From the NCBI RefSeq assembly GCF_900250115.1, contig NZ_LT984803.1, forward strand, positions 3,313,583 through 3,377,582: a stretch of 64,000 nucleotides of DNA, written 5' to 3'. Below the pieces are notes generated by a model that had not been told where the DNA came from, ran no database searches, and was given only the letters and a program-made list of their open reading frames with translations. Below, in pieces: positions 50,744-60,048 of this stretch (position 1 is its first letter; each line of letters starts with the position of its first letter). A program made the translations under genes and the position numbers. This DNA is from Cupriavidus taiwanensis (lineage in GTDB: Bacteria; Pseudomonadota; Gammaproteobacteria; Burkholderiales; Burkholderiaceae).

Positions 50744-50791
50744 GTGTTTACCCATTGATGCAGCACAACATGAGGCGCCGCGCGCGCCGGT

Positions 50792-51682
50792 TCAGCGGCG
50801 CGCCAGCGTCCTGCCCGCCCACAGGCGCTGGCCGAACACGTTGAGCAGCAGCCCCGCCATCACCACCGCCGCGCCGATCCACTGCAACCCCGGACAGGTC
50901 CTCGCCCAGCAGCACGTGCGCCGACACCAGCCCCACCACCGGCACCAGCAGCGTCAGCGGCGCTACCTGGCTGGCCGGATAGCGCGTCAGCAGCCGGCCC
51001 CACATGGTGTAGCCGAACACCGTCGCGGCGAACGCCAGGTACGCCACCGCGAACACCGCCATGCCCGACACCTGCGTCACGCTCTGCACGATGCGCGCCG
51101 GGCCCTCGAACCACAGCGACAGCAGCGCGAACGGCACGATCGGCACCAGCGCGCCCCAGATTACCAGCCCGAGCAGGTCCACGGGGCCGATCTTCTTGCT
51201 GACAATATTGCCGCTGGCCCAGCAGAATGCCGCGCACAGGGTCAGCCCAAAGCCACCGCGCTCATGCCGCCCATGCCGCCCGCACCGGCGCCGATCAGGG
51301 CCAGCCCGCCTGCCGCCACCGCCATGCCGGCGAGGTTGTGCCAGCGCACCGGCTCGCCCAGCCACAGCGCGGCGATCGCCAGCGTGAAGAAGGCCTGCGA
51401 CTGCAGCACCAGCGACGCCAGGCCGGCCGGCATGCCGACCGCCATGGCGTAGAACAGGAAGGCGAACTGGCCCAGGCTGATGGTGGCGCCGTAGGCCAGC
51501 AGCAGCCGCCACGGCACGCGCGGGCGCGGCACGAACAAGATAGCCGGGAACACCACCAGCAGGAAGCGCAGCGCCCCAAGCAGCATCGGCGGCACGCCCG
51601 CCAGGCCGACCTTGATCACGACAAAGTTGACGCCCCAGACGCAGATGATGGCGAGGGCGAGGAGACGGTCTCTGGCTTGCAT
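50792..51682 (-). pseudogene. EamA/DMT-family transporter gene with two compensating indels
   Basis: The EamA permease sequence runs from ATG 51682 (MQARDRLLALAIICVWGVNF) through five helices. It then hits TGA at 51242-51244, just after SAVALG. The homologous sequence continues at once in another frame (GLTLCAAFCWASGNIVSKKI onward, about 118 codons to GEDLSG). At a CCCC run (50888-50891) it returns to the first frame and finishes normally (GLQWIGAAVVMAGLLLN from about 50890 to the stop at 50792). A one-base loss near 51246-51248 and a one-base gain at 50888-50891 explain it. Either a recent pseudogene or two sequencing errors. The intact form would have about 296 residues and ten helices. Confidence 0.8.
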
Positions 51683-51810
51683 GGAAATGCCGTGCGCGGG
51701 CGCGCGGAGTTCGATCGGGACGCCCAGGGTAGCAGCGCCGGTGCGCGCGGCCTTGCACGTTCTTGCGGTTTGGTGCGGGCAACGCCTGGCGCCCGCACCA
51801 CCGGCGGTGG

Positions 51811-53076
51811 CTAGCCCAGCATCTCGGCCCAGATCCCCTTGGCCCATGCCAGCGCGTAATCGCCCTCCAGCACCGTCGGGGCCGGCGACAGCCCGCCCGA
51901 GCCCGGCACCGTGACCATGGTCTTCTGCGCCGCGTCGTAGCGATGCACGCTCGACACATGCACTGCCTCGCGATCGGAGGTAAAGCTGTAGCAGGTGTTG
52001 TTGTACAGCGGCTCCGGGTCCGGGGCGCGCTCCGACAGCAGCGCCACCAGCGCCGCCGCCGCGACCTTGCCGTGCTGGTTGGCCATATGGCCCGACTTGG
52101 GCATCAGCGGCGCGATCTGGATGGCATCGCCGATCACATGGATATGGGCCGCGGCGCGCGACTCGAAGCTGAGGAAGTCCACCTCGCACCACTTGCCATT
52201 GGCGGTGGCGAGACCGGCCGACACCGCGATCGCGCCGGCCCGCTGCGGCGGCAGCAGGTTGAGCACGTCGGCGCGGACATCGTCCTGCACCTCGAACTTG
52301 AGCGTGCGCGTGGCGGGATCGACATCGGCCACCTCGTGTTGCGGCCGGTATTCCACCATGCCGGGGTATTGCGTGGCCCACACCTGGCGGAACAGCGCGG
52401 CCTTGGAGGTGATGTCGGCATTGGCGTCCAGGATCAGCACCTTGCTGCGCGGCTTGTGCTGGCGGAAATAGTGCGCCACCTGGCAGGCGCGCTCGTATGG
52501 TCCCGGCGGGCAGCGGTACGGCGCCAGCGGCACGCTGATGGCATAAGTGCCGCCATCGGGCATCGCCTCGAGCTGGCGCCGCAGCGCGACAGTCTCGGGG
52601 CCCGCCTTCCAGGCATGCAGGATCTGCTCGCCGCCGGGACGCTTCAGGCCGGGCAACGCGTCGCGCATCATCTCGACGCCGGGCGACAGCAGCAGGCGGT
52701 CATAGGGCAGCACGCTGCCGCCGGCCAGGCGCACGGTCCGCTTGGCCGGGTCGATGGCGACCGCAGTGTCGCGCGCGAGCCGCACGCCGTGGCGGCGCAC
52801 CAGTGCGTCGTACGGCAGCGTCAGGTCGCCGAGCTGGCGGCTGCCGCCCAGCACCAGGTTCGACAGCGGACACGAGACAAAGGCCGGATTCGGTTCGACC
52901 AGCGTCACCTCGATCGCCTGGCCGCTCCATTCGCGCAGGTAGCGGGCCGCCGTGGCCCCGCCATAGCCGCCGCCGACCACCACCACCCTGGCGCGGGCCG
53001 CGGCGCGCGCGGACCGGATCCCGGCCGCATCCAGGACTGCGGCGCCCGCGGCGCCGAGGAAGCTTCGTCTGTGCAT
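51811..53076 (-). CDS. fccB: Flavocytochrome c sulfide dehydrogenase, flavoprotein subunit (FccB/SoxF)
   Basis: 421-residue periplasmic FAD enzyme oxidising sulfide to sulfur. Tat signal HRRSFLGAAGAAVLDAAG; FAD-binding VVVVGGGYGGATAARYLRE. The redox-active cysteines of this family appear in RCPPGPYERACQVAHYF and NNTCYSF, with another Cys in FVSCPLSNLVLGG. The second FAD motif is HIHVIGDAIQIAPLMPKSG. Full family length. It follows its cytochrome partner by 12 bases. Confidence 0.94.
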   Translation of the reverse strand: MHRRSFLGAAGAAVLDAAGIRSARAAARARVVVVGGGYGGATAARYLREWSGQAIEVTLVEPNPAFVSCPLSNLVLGGSRQLGDLTLPYDALVRRHGVRLARDTAVAIDPAKRTVRLAGGSVLPYDRLLLSPGVEMMRDALPGLKRPGGEQILHAWKAGPETVALRRQLEAMPDGGTYAISVPLAPYRCPPGPYERACQVAHYFRQHKPRSKVLILDANADITSKAALFRQVWATQYPGMVEYRPQHEVADVDPATRTLKFEVQDDVRADVLNLLPPQRAGAIAVSAGLATANGKWCEVDFLSFESRAAAHIHVIGDAIQIAPLMPKSGHMANQHGKVAAAALVALLSERAPDPEPLYNNTCYSFTSDREAVHVSSVHRYDAAQKTMVTVPGSGGLSPAPTVLEGDYALAWAKGIWAEMLG

Positions 53077-53088
53077 GGCTGGCTCCTG

Positions 53089-53466
53089 TCAGCGCACGGC
53101 GGCAAACCACGCCGCGATCGCGGCGATCTGGTCGTCGCTGTAACCCTTGGCAAGCTGGTGCATCACCGTCGCCGGGCGCGTGCCGGCCTTGAACGCTTGC
53201 ATCTGCGCGGCCAGCTCCGCCTGCGGGCGGCCGGCCAGCGACGGGATCGTGCTGCCCGCCGGGGCCCGGCCGGCCGGGCCATGGCAGCTGGTGCAGGCGG
53301 CGGCCTGGCTGCGCGCGCGCAGCGCGGCATCGGTGGCCTGGGCCGGCGCACCGCCGGGTCCGGCCGACAGCGCCGGCTGGGCAAACAGCATCGCGGCCAG
53401 CAGCGCCCATTGCGGGGCGGATCGCGGCGGCACACGCCAGGCAGGCCGGGGGATCGTTGTTGTCAT
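53089..53466 (-). CDS. fccA: Monohaem cytochrome c subunit of flavocytochrome c (FccA/SoxE)
   Basis: 125-residue periplasmic class I cytochrome. A hydrophobic signal segment (ALLAAMLFAQPALSAG) is preceded by a basic lead of about 18 residues. One haem site is present (ACTSCHGPAGRAP), and the axial Met is in ATVMHQLAKGYSDDQ. It accepts electrons from FccB and passes them to the oxidase chain. First gene of the region upstream of soxR on this strand. A separate promoter should lie before 53466. Confidence 0.9.
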   Translation of the reverse strand: MTTTIPRPAWRVPPRSAPQWALLAAMLFAQPALSAGPGGAPAQATDAALRARSQAAACTSCHGPAGRAPAGSTIPSLAGRPQAELAAQMQAFKAGTRPATVMHQLAKGYSDDQIAAIAAWFAAVR

Positions 53467-53567
53467 GGGCTTGCTCCGTCTGGGGCCGGCGCAGCGTTAT
53501 CGCAGTCAGCCAGCGTGGCAACCGTAGCACATCGGCCGGGCCTGGTGTGCGTAGCAAAGCGCAGAAC

Positions 53568-53598
53568 GAAAAACGGCGCCCGCATAAGCGGACGCCGT
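53568..53598 (-). terminator. Rho-independent terminator of the yraN-diaA-dolP transcript
   Basis: On the minus strand, ACGGCG and CGCCGT arms with an inner CGC/GCG stem are followed by TTTTTCG, 33 bases after the dolP stop. It insulates fccA from the upstream genes. Confidence 0.8.
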
Positions 53599-53630
53599 CT
53601 GACCGGCCCGAGCCGGTGAGCCCGCGCGCC

Positions 53631-54518
53631 TCAGGGCAGGTTGCGGCCGGGCGGCAGCGCCACCGGCGACGTGACCGGGGCCGCGACCGGGGCGACGGTG
53701 GCGCCAGCGGTTCCCGTGGTACCCGCGGTGCCCGGGGTGGCGCCGGCCGGGGCGTCGATCGGCCCGCCCACGCCCGGCACCGACTGCACCGGCGCCGGCG
53801 TGCCGACGCTGCCGTCGAACGACGGGTTCTGCGAGGTCGAGGCCGCATCCAGGCGCGCGCGCTCGGCGTCGTTGACGTAGTCGAAGGCCTTGACCACCTT
53901 GGTCACGCCCGAGGCATTGCGCGCCACGTCGGTGGCCCGGTCGCCCTCGGCGCTGGTGACCACGCCCAGCAGGTAGACCACGCTCTTTTCCGTGGTGACC
54001 TTGATCGAGTTGGACGGCACCCCTTCGGCGGTCATCAGCAGGGTCTTGACCTTGCTGGTCAGGTAGGCGTCCTGGCTCTGGGTCATGAAGCCGGGCGAGT
54101 TGACCACCTCCAGCTCGTTGATCACCACGCGCGCATTCTGCAGGCCGCGCACGTACTGCTCGACCTGCTGCCTGACGCTGTCGTTGCTGGCCTCGCCGGT
54201 CAGCAGCACCTTGCGGTTGAACACGGTCACGTTGACGCGAGCCTGGCCGCTGAAGCGCGAGTTGATGGTGTTCTCGGCCTCCAGCTGCAGGCCGCGGTCG
54301 ACGGTCTGGGTGGCGGCCGGGCGTCGGTCGGTGGCCATGGCCACGCCGGTGCCCATGGCGCCGGCGATCACCGGGAAGCAGCCGGCCAGCTGCGTGGCGC
54401 ACACCAGCGCGGCCGCGGCCAGGCCGGCGCGGCCCAGGCCGGAACTGGCCAGGGGGCGGGAAGGATGGCGCGCGTCCGCGCCGTTCCGGGAGGCTTGCGT
54501 AGTGGGCAGATGGGTCAT
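53631..54518 (-). CDS. dolP: BON-domain outer-membrane lipoprotein (DolP/YraP-like)
   Basis: 295-residue lipoprotein with lipobox QLAGC (Cys47) after a long basic lead. Two BON domains follow: RGLQLEAENTINSRF to VVINELEVVNSP, and LTSKVKTLLMTAEGVPSNSI to KVVKAFDYVNDAE. The C-terminal 75 residues are a Pro/Gly/Thr/Ala-rich tail absent from E. coli DolP. It binds anionic phospholipid and supports outer-membrane integrity (family knowledge). The neighbours diaA, yraN and rsmI match the E. coli yra order, which confirms the assignment. Confidence 0.9.
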   Translation of the reverse strand: MTHLPTTQASRNGADARHPSRPLASSGLGRAGLAAAALVCATQLAGCFPVIAGAMGTGVAMATDRRPAATQTVDRGLQLEAENTINSRFSGQARVNVTVFNRKVLLTGEASNDSVRQQVEQYVRGLQNARVVINELEVVNSPGFMTQSQDAYLTSKVKTLLMTAEGVPSNSIKVTTEKSVVYLLGVVTSAEGDRATDVARNASGVTKVVKAFDYVNDAERARLDAASTSQNPSFDGSVGTPAPVQSVPGVGGPIDAPAGATPGTAGTTGTAGATVAPVAAPVTSPVALPPGRNLP

Positions 54519-54573
54519 GCGGTCCTTGCTGTGTCGGGATGTTGGGAATTGGAGGGTCGGCGGATGCCCGGCA

Positions 54574-55206
<633 letters not shown>

Positions 55207-55248
55207 TCATGTCTGCCGCTTAGGCTTTCCGCCGATATCTGCCGTGCA

Positions 55249-55662
55249 TTATGACGCAGGCCCGGCGGCATCCAGGTCAAAGGCCTGCTGCAGCCACTCC
55301 AGCCGGCCGGGTTCGAGCGCCACCACGTCGAAGCGGCATGGCGGCACCCGGGCCAGCGTGGCCAGGTAGTGCCCGGCGGCCAGCAGCACGCGCCGCTGCT
55401 TGGCCGGCGTGACGCTGGCCGCGGCGCCGCCGAAGCCACGCCCACTGCGCTGGCGCACCTCGACGAACACCAGCGTGCCGTCCGGCGCGCGCATCACCAG
55501 GTCGATCTCGCCGCCTTTGCAGCGATAATTGCGCACCACGGGCTCCAGGCCCTGGCGCCGCAAGTGGGCCAGGGCCCGGTCCTCTGCCTGCGCCCCGCGT
55601 GCCTGCCGGCTTGGCGCCCGCCTGCCCGGCCCCTGCGTGGTGGATTTGAATGATCGCATCAA
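55249..55662 (-). CDS. yraN: YraN/UPF0102 family nuclease-like protein
   Basis: 137-residue protein of the restriction-endonuclease-like fold. Catalytic-type residues are in [20 protein letters not shown] and EVRQRSG. A basic N-terminus of about 20 residues precedes the family start ([18 protein letters not shown]). The activity is not established for the family. Its ATG is only 15 bases from the divergent rsmI start, so each promoter must overlap the other gene. Confidence 0.88.
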   Translation of the reverse strand: MMRSFKSTTQGPGRRAPSRQARGAQAEDRALAHLRRQGLEPVVRNYRCKGGEIDLVMRAPDGTLVFVEVRQRSGRGFGGAAASVTPAKQRRVLLAAGHYLATLARVPPCRFDVVALEPGRLEWLQQAFDLDAAGPAS

Positions 55663-55677
55663 CGGAAGTTCTCAAGC

Positions 55678-56583
55678 ATGAGTGACTGGATCTCCCTGGC
55701 GGCAAGCCAGTCGTACCCGGCCGGCACGCTTTATGTCGTGGCCACGCCCATCGGCAATGTCGCCGACCTGTCGCTGCGCGCGCTGCATGTGCTGGGGCTG
55801 GCCGACGCGGTGGCCTGCGAAGACACCCGCAACACCGGCCAGCTGCTGGCGCGCGTCGGCCTGCAGCGGCCGCTGGTGGCGGTGCACCAGCATAACGAGC
55901 GCGAGGCCGCGTGCCGCATCGCCGAACGCCTGGCGGCGGGCGAGCGCATTGCCTATGTCTCGGACGCCGGCACGCCGGGCATCTCGGACCCCGGCGCGCG
56001 GCTGGTCGAGGCGGTGCGCGCCGCCGGCCATCCGGTGGTGCCCCTGCCCGGTCCCAGTGCGGCGGTGGCGGCGCTGTCGGTGGCGGGCGACCTGCTCGAT
56101 GCCGGCGCGGGCCGCTTCACCTTTGCCGGCTTCCTGCCGCCCAAGCCCAAGGCGCGCGCCGAGGCGATCGCCAGCCTGGCGGCGCTGGATCACGCCTGGG
56201 TCTGCTACGAGGCGCCGCACCGCATCGCCGACACCCTCGCCGCGCTGGCCGCGGGGCTGCCGGGCGAGCGCCGGGTGCTGGTCGGGCGCGAACTGACCAA
56301 GCTGTTCGAGGACATCGCCGTGGTACCGGTGGCGCAGGCGCCGGCCTGGCTGGCGGCCGACCCGAACCGGGCCAAGGGCGAATTCGTGCTGGTGGTGGAA
56401 GGGGCCGGCAGCGCCGCCGCCGATGGTCTGCCGGACGCCGAAGCGCAGCGCGTGCTGGCGCTGCTGCTGGCCGAGCTGCCGGCCAAGCGCGCCGCCAAGC
56501 TGGCGGCCGCGATCACGGGCGCGGGCACCGACGCACTGTATCGGCTGGCGCTGGCCCGGCGCGCCGGCGACGCCGACGCATGA
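55678..56583 (+). CDS. rsmI: 16S rRNA (cytidine1402-2'-O)-methyltransferase RsmI
   Basis: 301-residue SAM-dependent enzyme of the tetrapyrrole-methylase fold. N-terminal GTLYVVATPIGNVADLSLRA, substrate/SAM motifs VACEDTRNTGQLL and YVSDAGTPGISDPG, then VPLPGPSAAVAALSVAG and FAGFLPPKPKAR are all typical. It methylates the ribose of C1402 in the decoding centre. Full length. Divergent from yraN and convergent with rlpA. Confidence 0.96.
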   Translation: MSDWISLAASQSYPAGTLYVVATPIGNVADLSLRALHVLGLADAVACEDTRNTGQLLARVGLQRPLVAVHQHNEREAACRIAERLAAGERIAYVSDAGTPGISDPGARLVEAVRAAGHPVVPLPGPSAAVAALSVAGDLLDAGAGRFTFAGFLPPKPKARAEAIASLAALDHAWVCYEAPHRIADTLAALAAGLPGERRVLVGRELTKLFEDIAVVPVAQAPAWLAADPNRAKGEFVLVVEGAGSAAADGLPDAEAQRVLALLLAELPAKRAAKLAAAITGAGTDALYRLALARRAGDADA

Positions 56584-56667
56584 TGGCGCGGCCCGCGCGC
56601 GGGCCTGCAGGGCAGAAGTTAAAGAGAAGGTGTCAGCGCGCGGCGGCATGCGGCGGCGCCGGCGCGC

Positions 56668-57435
56668 TCAGTGGCGCTTGCGATTGAGGGTCTTGCCGCT
56701 GGCCTTGGCTGCCTTGCGCGCCTTGGCGGGCGCCAGCGAGCTGGCCAGTTCCGGCACGGACACGTCGTCATCGCCGCTGCCGTCGCCGGCCTCGGTGCCG
56801 CCGGCATCCACCTGCGGGCCCAGCGCGGCGACTTCGGTGCGGGTCAGGCGGCGGATCTCGACATTGGTGGCGCCGCGCTCGACAAAGCCCAGGTGGCGCG
56901 CGGCGCCGTAGGACACATCGAGCACGCGGTTGCCGTGGTATGGGCCGCGATCATTGATGCGCAGCACCGCAACCTTGTTGTTGCGCAGGTTGCGCACCAG
57001 CACCCAGCTGTCCAGCGGCAGCGACGGATGCGCCGCGGTCATGGCGCGCATGTCGAAGCGCTCGCCGTTCGCGGTCTTGCGGCCATGGAAGCCCTTGCCG
57101 TACCACGAAGCCACACCGCGCTGCTCGAACGTGCCGATGTCGGCGCGCAGGCCTTCGAGCGAATTGCCGCTGCGGCCTTCGTCGGGGTCATAGCCGAACA
57201 GGTTCCAGCTGCCGGTTTCGGGCGCGCGCGCGCCGGGCCTGGCGTCGGCGCGTTCGGTCCTGGCGGACTTGCTGTTTTTTGCCGCGCGCGTCGGCACGGC
57301 ATCGCCGGCGTCGGTGCCGGCGATATCGCTTTCAGGCGGCGTGGCACAAGCGGCCAGCACCACGGCGCATGCGGTGCATGCGCCGAGCTTGGCCAGCCGT
57401 TGCCAGCGCTTGGTGAGAGCGGAGAGCCGTAACAT
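56668..57435 (-). CDS. rlpA: RlpA-family septal lipoprotein / lytic transglycosylase
   Basis: 255-residue lipoprotein with lipobox LAAC (Cys30) and a double-psi beta-barrel domain at about residues 105-195 (GVASWYGKGFHGRKTANGER, AHPSLPLDSWVLVRNLRNNK, RINDRGPYHGNRVLDVSYGA). The Glu and Asp positions of active RlpA are present. There is no SPOR domain; the C-terminus is an Ala/Lys-rich basic tail (KARKAAKASGKTLNRKRH). Septal targeting may therefore differ from the classical protein. Monocistronic, with a 270-base divergent region to the next gene. Confidence 0.88.
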   Translation of the reverse strand: MLRLSALTKRWQRLAKLGACTACAVVLAACATPPESDIAGTDAGDAVPTRAAKNSKSARTERADARPGARAPETGSWNLFGYDPDEGRSGNSLEGLRADIGTFEQRGVASWYGKGFHGRKTANGERFDMRAMTAAHPSLPLDSWVLVRNLRNNKVAVLRINDRGPYHGNRVLDVSYGAARHLGFVERGATNVEIRRLTRTEVAALGPQVDAGGTEAGDGSGDDDVSVPELASSLAPAKARKAAKASGKTLNRKRH

Positions 57436-57705
57436 GGGCGGCAGTCTAACATTGACTGTTTGGGACTATCTCTTTCAATTTGTTACGAAATCTGTGCGAT
57501 TTCGCACGATCGGGGCCTAATTGGCGGAATCCCGCTTGTGGCAAGGGATTCAGGCCGATGTGGCATGGTCCCCGGCGGGTACCCCATTCACCACATCGAA
57601 GGTGCCGGACGGGCCCGACGTTGCCGGCGCTACAATGCGGGGCACCGCCCCAATCGCGCCGCCAGGACACCTGGCCCGGTACCCCGCCGGCCACATAAGA
57701 CCTCG

Positions 57706-58356
57706 ATGAAAGCCCTGCTCATTCCCGTCACGCCCTTCCAGCAGAACTGTTCCTTGCTGATCGATGAAAGCACCGGCGCCGCCGCGGTCTGCGATCCCGG
57801 CGGCGACCTCGACCGCATCCGCGCGGCGGTGAAAGAGCATGGCGTCACGCTGGAAAAGATCTTCCTGACGCATGGCCATGTCGACCATTGCGCCGGCGCC
57901 GCGGCCCTGTCGCGCGAACTCGGCATCCCGATCGAGGGCCCGCAACAGGACGAGCGCTTCTGGATCGAGCAGCTGCCCGAGCAGACGCGCCGCTTTGGCT
58001 TCGGCCACGCCGAGAGCTTCGAGCCCGACCGCTGGCTCGAGAACGGCGACACCGTGCAGTTCGGCAGCGAGACCCTGGAGGTCTACCACTGCCCCGGCCA
58101 TACCCCGGGCCACGTGGTGTTCTTCTCGCGTTCCAACCGGCTGGCGGTGGTCGGCGACGTGCTGTTCGCCGGCTCGATCGGCCGTACCGACTTCCCGCGC
58201 GGCAACCACGCCGACCTGATCCGCTCGATCCGCACGCGGCTGTGGCCGCTGGGCGAGGATGTGACGTTTATCCCGGGGCACGGCCCGGTCTCGACCTTCG
58301 GCGAGGAACGCCGCCACAACCCCTTCGTCGCCGATCACCTGGTCGACGCGGGCTGA
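57706..58356 (+). CDS. Metallo-beta-lactamase-fold hydrolase (YcbL/glyoxalase II-like)
   Basis: 216-residue di-zinc hydrolase. The HxHxDH motif is in [14 protein letters not shown]. Later ligands are in [26 protein letters not shown] and [15 protein letters not shown]. It is the short form related to type II glyoxalases (YcbL), without their C-terminal helical domain. The substrate is unknown, possibly S-acyl glutathione. ATG 57706 starts the first beta strand. The exonuclease-like gene follows four bases after the stop, so the two are co-transcribed. Confidence 0.9.
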   Translation: MKALLIPVTPFQQNCSLLIDESTGAAAVCDPGGDLDRIRAAVKEHGVTLEKIFLTHGHVDHCAGAAALSRELGIPIEGPQQDERFWIEQLPEQTRRFGFGHAESFEPDRWLENGDTVQFGSETLEVYHCPGHTPGHVVFFSRSNRLAVVGDVLFAGSIGRTDFPRGNHADLIRSIRTRLWPLGEDVTFIPGHGPVSTFGEERRHNPFVADHLVDAG

Positions 58357-58360
58357 GGCC

Positions 58361-59017
58361 ATGGCCAAGCGACAGGCGCCCGACACTCGTCCCGAGATCT
58401 ACGTCAGCACCGACGTCGAGGCCGACGGCCCGATCCCGGGCCCGCACTCGATGCTGTCCTTCGCCTCGGTGGCGATGCTGGCCGACAAGACCGTGCTCGG
58501 CACCTTCTCGGCCAACCTCGAAACCCTGCCCGGCGCCGCCGGCCACCCGGTGCAGATGCAGTGGTGGCAAACCCAGCCCGAAGCCTGGAGCGCATGCCGG
58601 CGCCACCTGCAGCGCCCCGAGGACGCCATGGTGCGCTATGTCGAATGGGTCGAGGCCCTGCCCGGCAAGCCGGTCTTCGTCGCCTTTCCGGCGGGCTTCG
58701 ATTTCACCTGGATGTTCTGGTACATGATGCGCTTCGCCGGGCGCTCGCCGTTCGGCTGGGCCGCCCTCGACGTCAAGACCCTGGGCTTCGCGCTGACCGG
58801 GCGGCCCTATCGCAAGACGGTCAAGGCGGCCTTTCCGGCTGGCTGGCTGGATCCGTTGCCGCACACCCATGTGGCGCTCGACGATGCGATGGAACAGGGC
58901 GCGCTGTTCTGCAACATGCTGGCGACGCTGCGCGAGCGTGAGGCGGCGCTGGCAGCGCTCACGCCTGAAGAGGAAACCAGCGCAAGCGTGCCCTCACCTC
59001 CTCCGACGCCGGCCTGA
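58361..59017 (+). CDS. DEDD-type 3'-5' exonuclease-like protein
   Basis: 218-residue protein with an RNase-H-like exonuclease fold. The N-terminal acidic pair is in [20 protein letters not shown], a middle acidic residue is in [17 protein letters not shown] and the last motif is [15 protein letters not shown]. This fits the DEDDh order Asp-Glu-Asp-(His)-Asp. It has no other domains. The family (annotated only as exonuclease) has no known role. It starts four bases after the metallo-hydrolase. Confidence 0.82.
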   Translation: MAKRQAPDTRPEIYVSTDVEADGPIPGPHSMLSFASVAMLADKTVLGTFSANLETLPGAAGHPVQMQWWQTQPEAWSACRRHLQRPEDAMVRYVEWVEALPGKPVFVAFPAGFDFTWMFWYMMRFAGRSPFGWAALDVKTLGFALTGRPYRKTVKAAFPAGWLDPLPHTHVALDDAMEQGALFCNMLATLREREAALAALTPEEETSASVPSPPPTPA

Positions 59018-59223
59018 TCGTCTTTTGCACCGCATCAAGCTTGGCGGCATGTCCCTTGCAGGCCGTCGCTCGCAACCGGCGCCAGCCCGCCTATAGTAGA
59101 AGCGGATATGGCGTTACCGGGCGAAACGAGCCATGACTAACCGGCGCACTTGCGCAGCCACGCCATATGCCGTTTGAGCCATCCTGCCCGGACCGCGCGG
59201 CGCCTGCCGAGGAGGTGTCGATC

Positions 59224-59451
59224 ATGCGTTTCCCTACCGACCTGCACTTGAGAGACCTGGCTGGCCGGATCCATTGGCCGCATGCCACGCGCGACGCCAC
59301 GCCCATCACCCATCGCCATTCCTCGGATGAGGACGCCGAAGTCGCCAAGGCCACGCTCTACGTCAGCACCGTGACGCTGGTGGTGCTGCTGGTGGTGCTG
59401 GCGGCCATCGCTTTCGGTCAGGAGGCCATGCACTGGCTGGGTGTTCATTAG
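59224..59451 (+). CDS. Small hypothetical membrane protein
   Basis: 75 residues, not recognised. A polar N-terminal half (PTDLHLRDLAGRIHWPHATR, HRHSSDEDAE) is followed by one membrane helix (LYVSTVTLVVLLVVLAAIAF). A GGAGG ribosome site lies eight bases before ATG 59224; an upstream in-frame ATG at 59167 has none. A hairpin terminator follows, supporting a real short gene. Confidence 0.65.
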   Translation: MRFPTDLHLRDLAGRIHWPHATRDATPITHRHSSDEDAEVAKATLYVSTVTLVVLLVVLAAIAFGQEAMHWLGVH

Positions 59452-59482
59452 ACGACCCCGCCTGAAGCAGACTGCCTCGCAG

Positions 59483-59520
59483 ACCGGCCGGCCTCCACAC
59501 CGTGGGGGCCGGTTCTGTTT
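59483..59520 (+). terminator. Probable rho-independent terminator
   Basis: Interrupted GC-rich hairpin (ACCGG/CCGGT outer arms, CTCCAC/GTGGGG inner arms) followed by TTCTGTTT, 31 bases after the small membrane-protein gene. It also lies at the end of the convergent ArsC-like gene. Confidence 0.6.
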
Positions 59521-59879
59521 CAGGCCAGCAGCGGCGCCACGTTCTCGGGCGGGCGGCCGATCGCGGCGCGGCGGTTGCGCACCACCACCGGACGCTGCAG
59601 CAGGATCGGATTGTCGGCCACGGCCGCCAGCAGTTCGGCATCGGTCAGGCCAGGGTCGGCCAGGCCCAGTTCTGCATAGGGGGTCTCGTTGTCGCGCAGC
59701 ATCTCGCGCACCGGCACGCCCAGCAGGGTGTGCAACTGGCGCAGCGTCGACAGCGACGGCGGATCCTTCAGGTACTCCACGATCTCCACCGGCTCTCCCA
59801 GCCGCTCGGCGGCGGCCTGGACCAGGGCGAGGGTCTCGCGCGACTTGGAGCAACGGGGGTTGTGGTAGATGGTGATCAT
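59520..59879 (-). CDS. arsC: ArsC-family (glutaredoxin-type) arsenate reductase-like protein
   Basis: 119-residue protein of the thioredoxin-fold ArsC/Spx family. The N-terminus ITIYHNPRCSKSRETLALVQ has the catalytic Cys. The Arg triad region is seen in NPILLQRPVVVRNRRAAIGR. Length is typical of E. coli R773 ArsC (about 140) to YfgD (119); the latter is closer. No arsenical pump or regulator is nearby, so an arsenic role is unproven. Confidence 0.87.
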   Translation of the reverse strand: MITIYHNPRCSKSRETLALVQAAAERLGEPVEIVEYLKDPPSLSTLRQLHTLLGVPVREMLRDNETPYAELGLADPGLTDAELLAAVADNPILLQRPVVVRNRRAAIGRPPENVAPLLA

Positions 59880-60048
59880 TCAGGTCCTCTCTTGTCATGG
59901 CCGCGCCCCGCGGCGGGGCATCGGCACTAATGCGGTGCAAATCCACCCGCACTATATACAAGACCGCGTCCTGCGCGCAGCATCATCCGTGCATCACACC
60001 GGCACGCATCCTGCGTGGGAGCGGTTCTTGCCCCAGGCGCCATTTCCG

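Noticed and set aside
50748..51959. Single long minus-strand protein covering the middle part of the EamA gene
   Set aside because: Only the central 118 or so codons are EamA-like. Both ends are antisense-like sequence, and the correct ends lie in the other frame.
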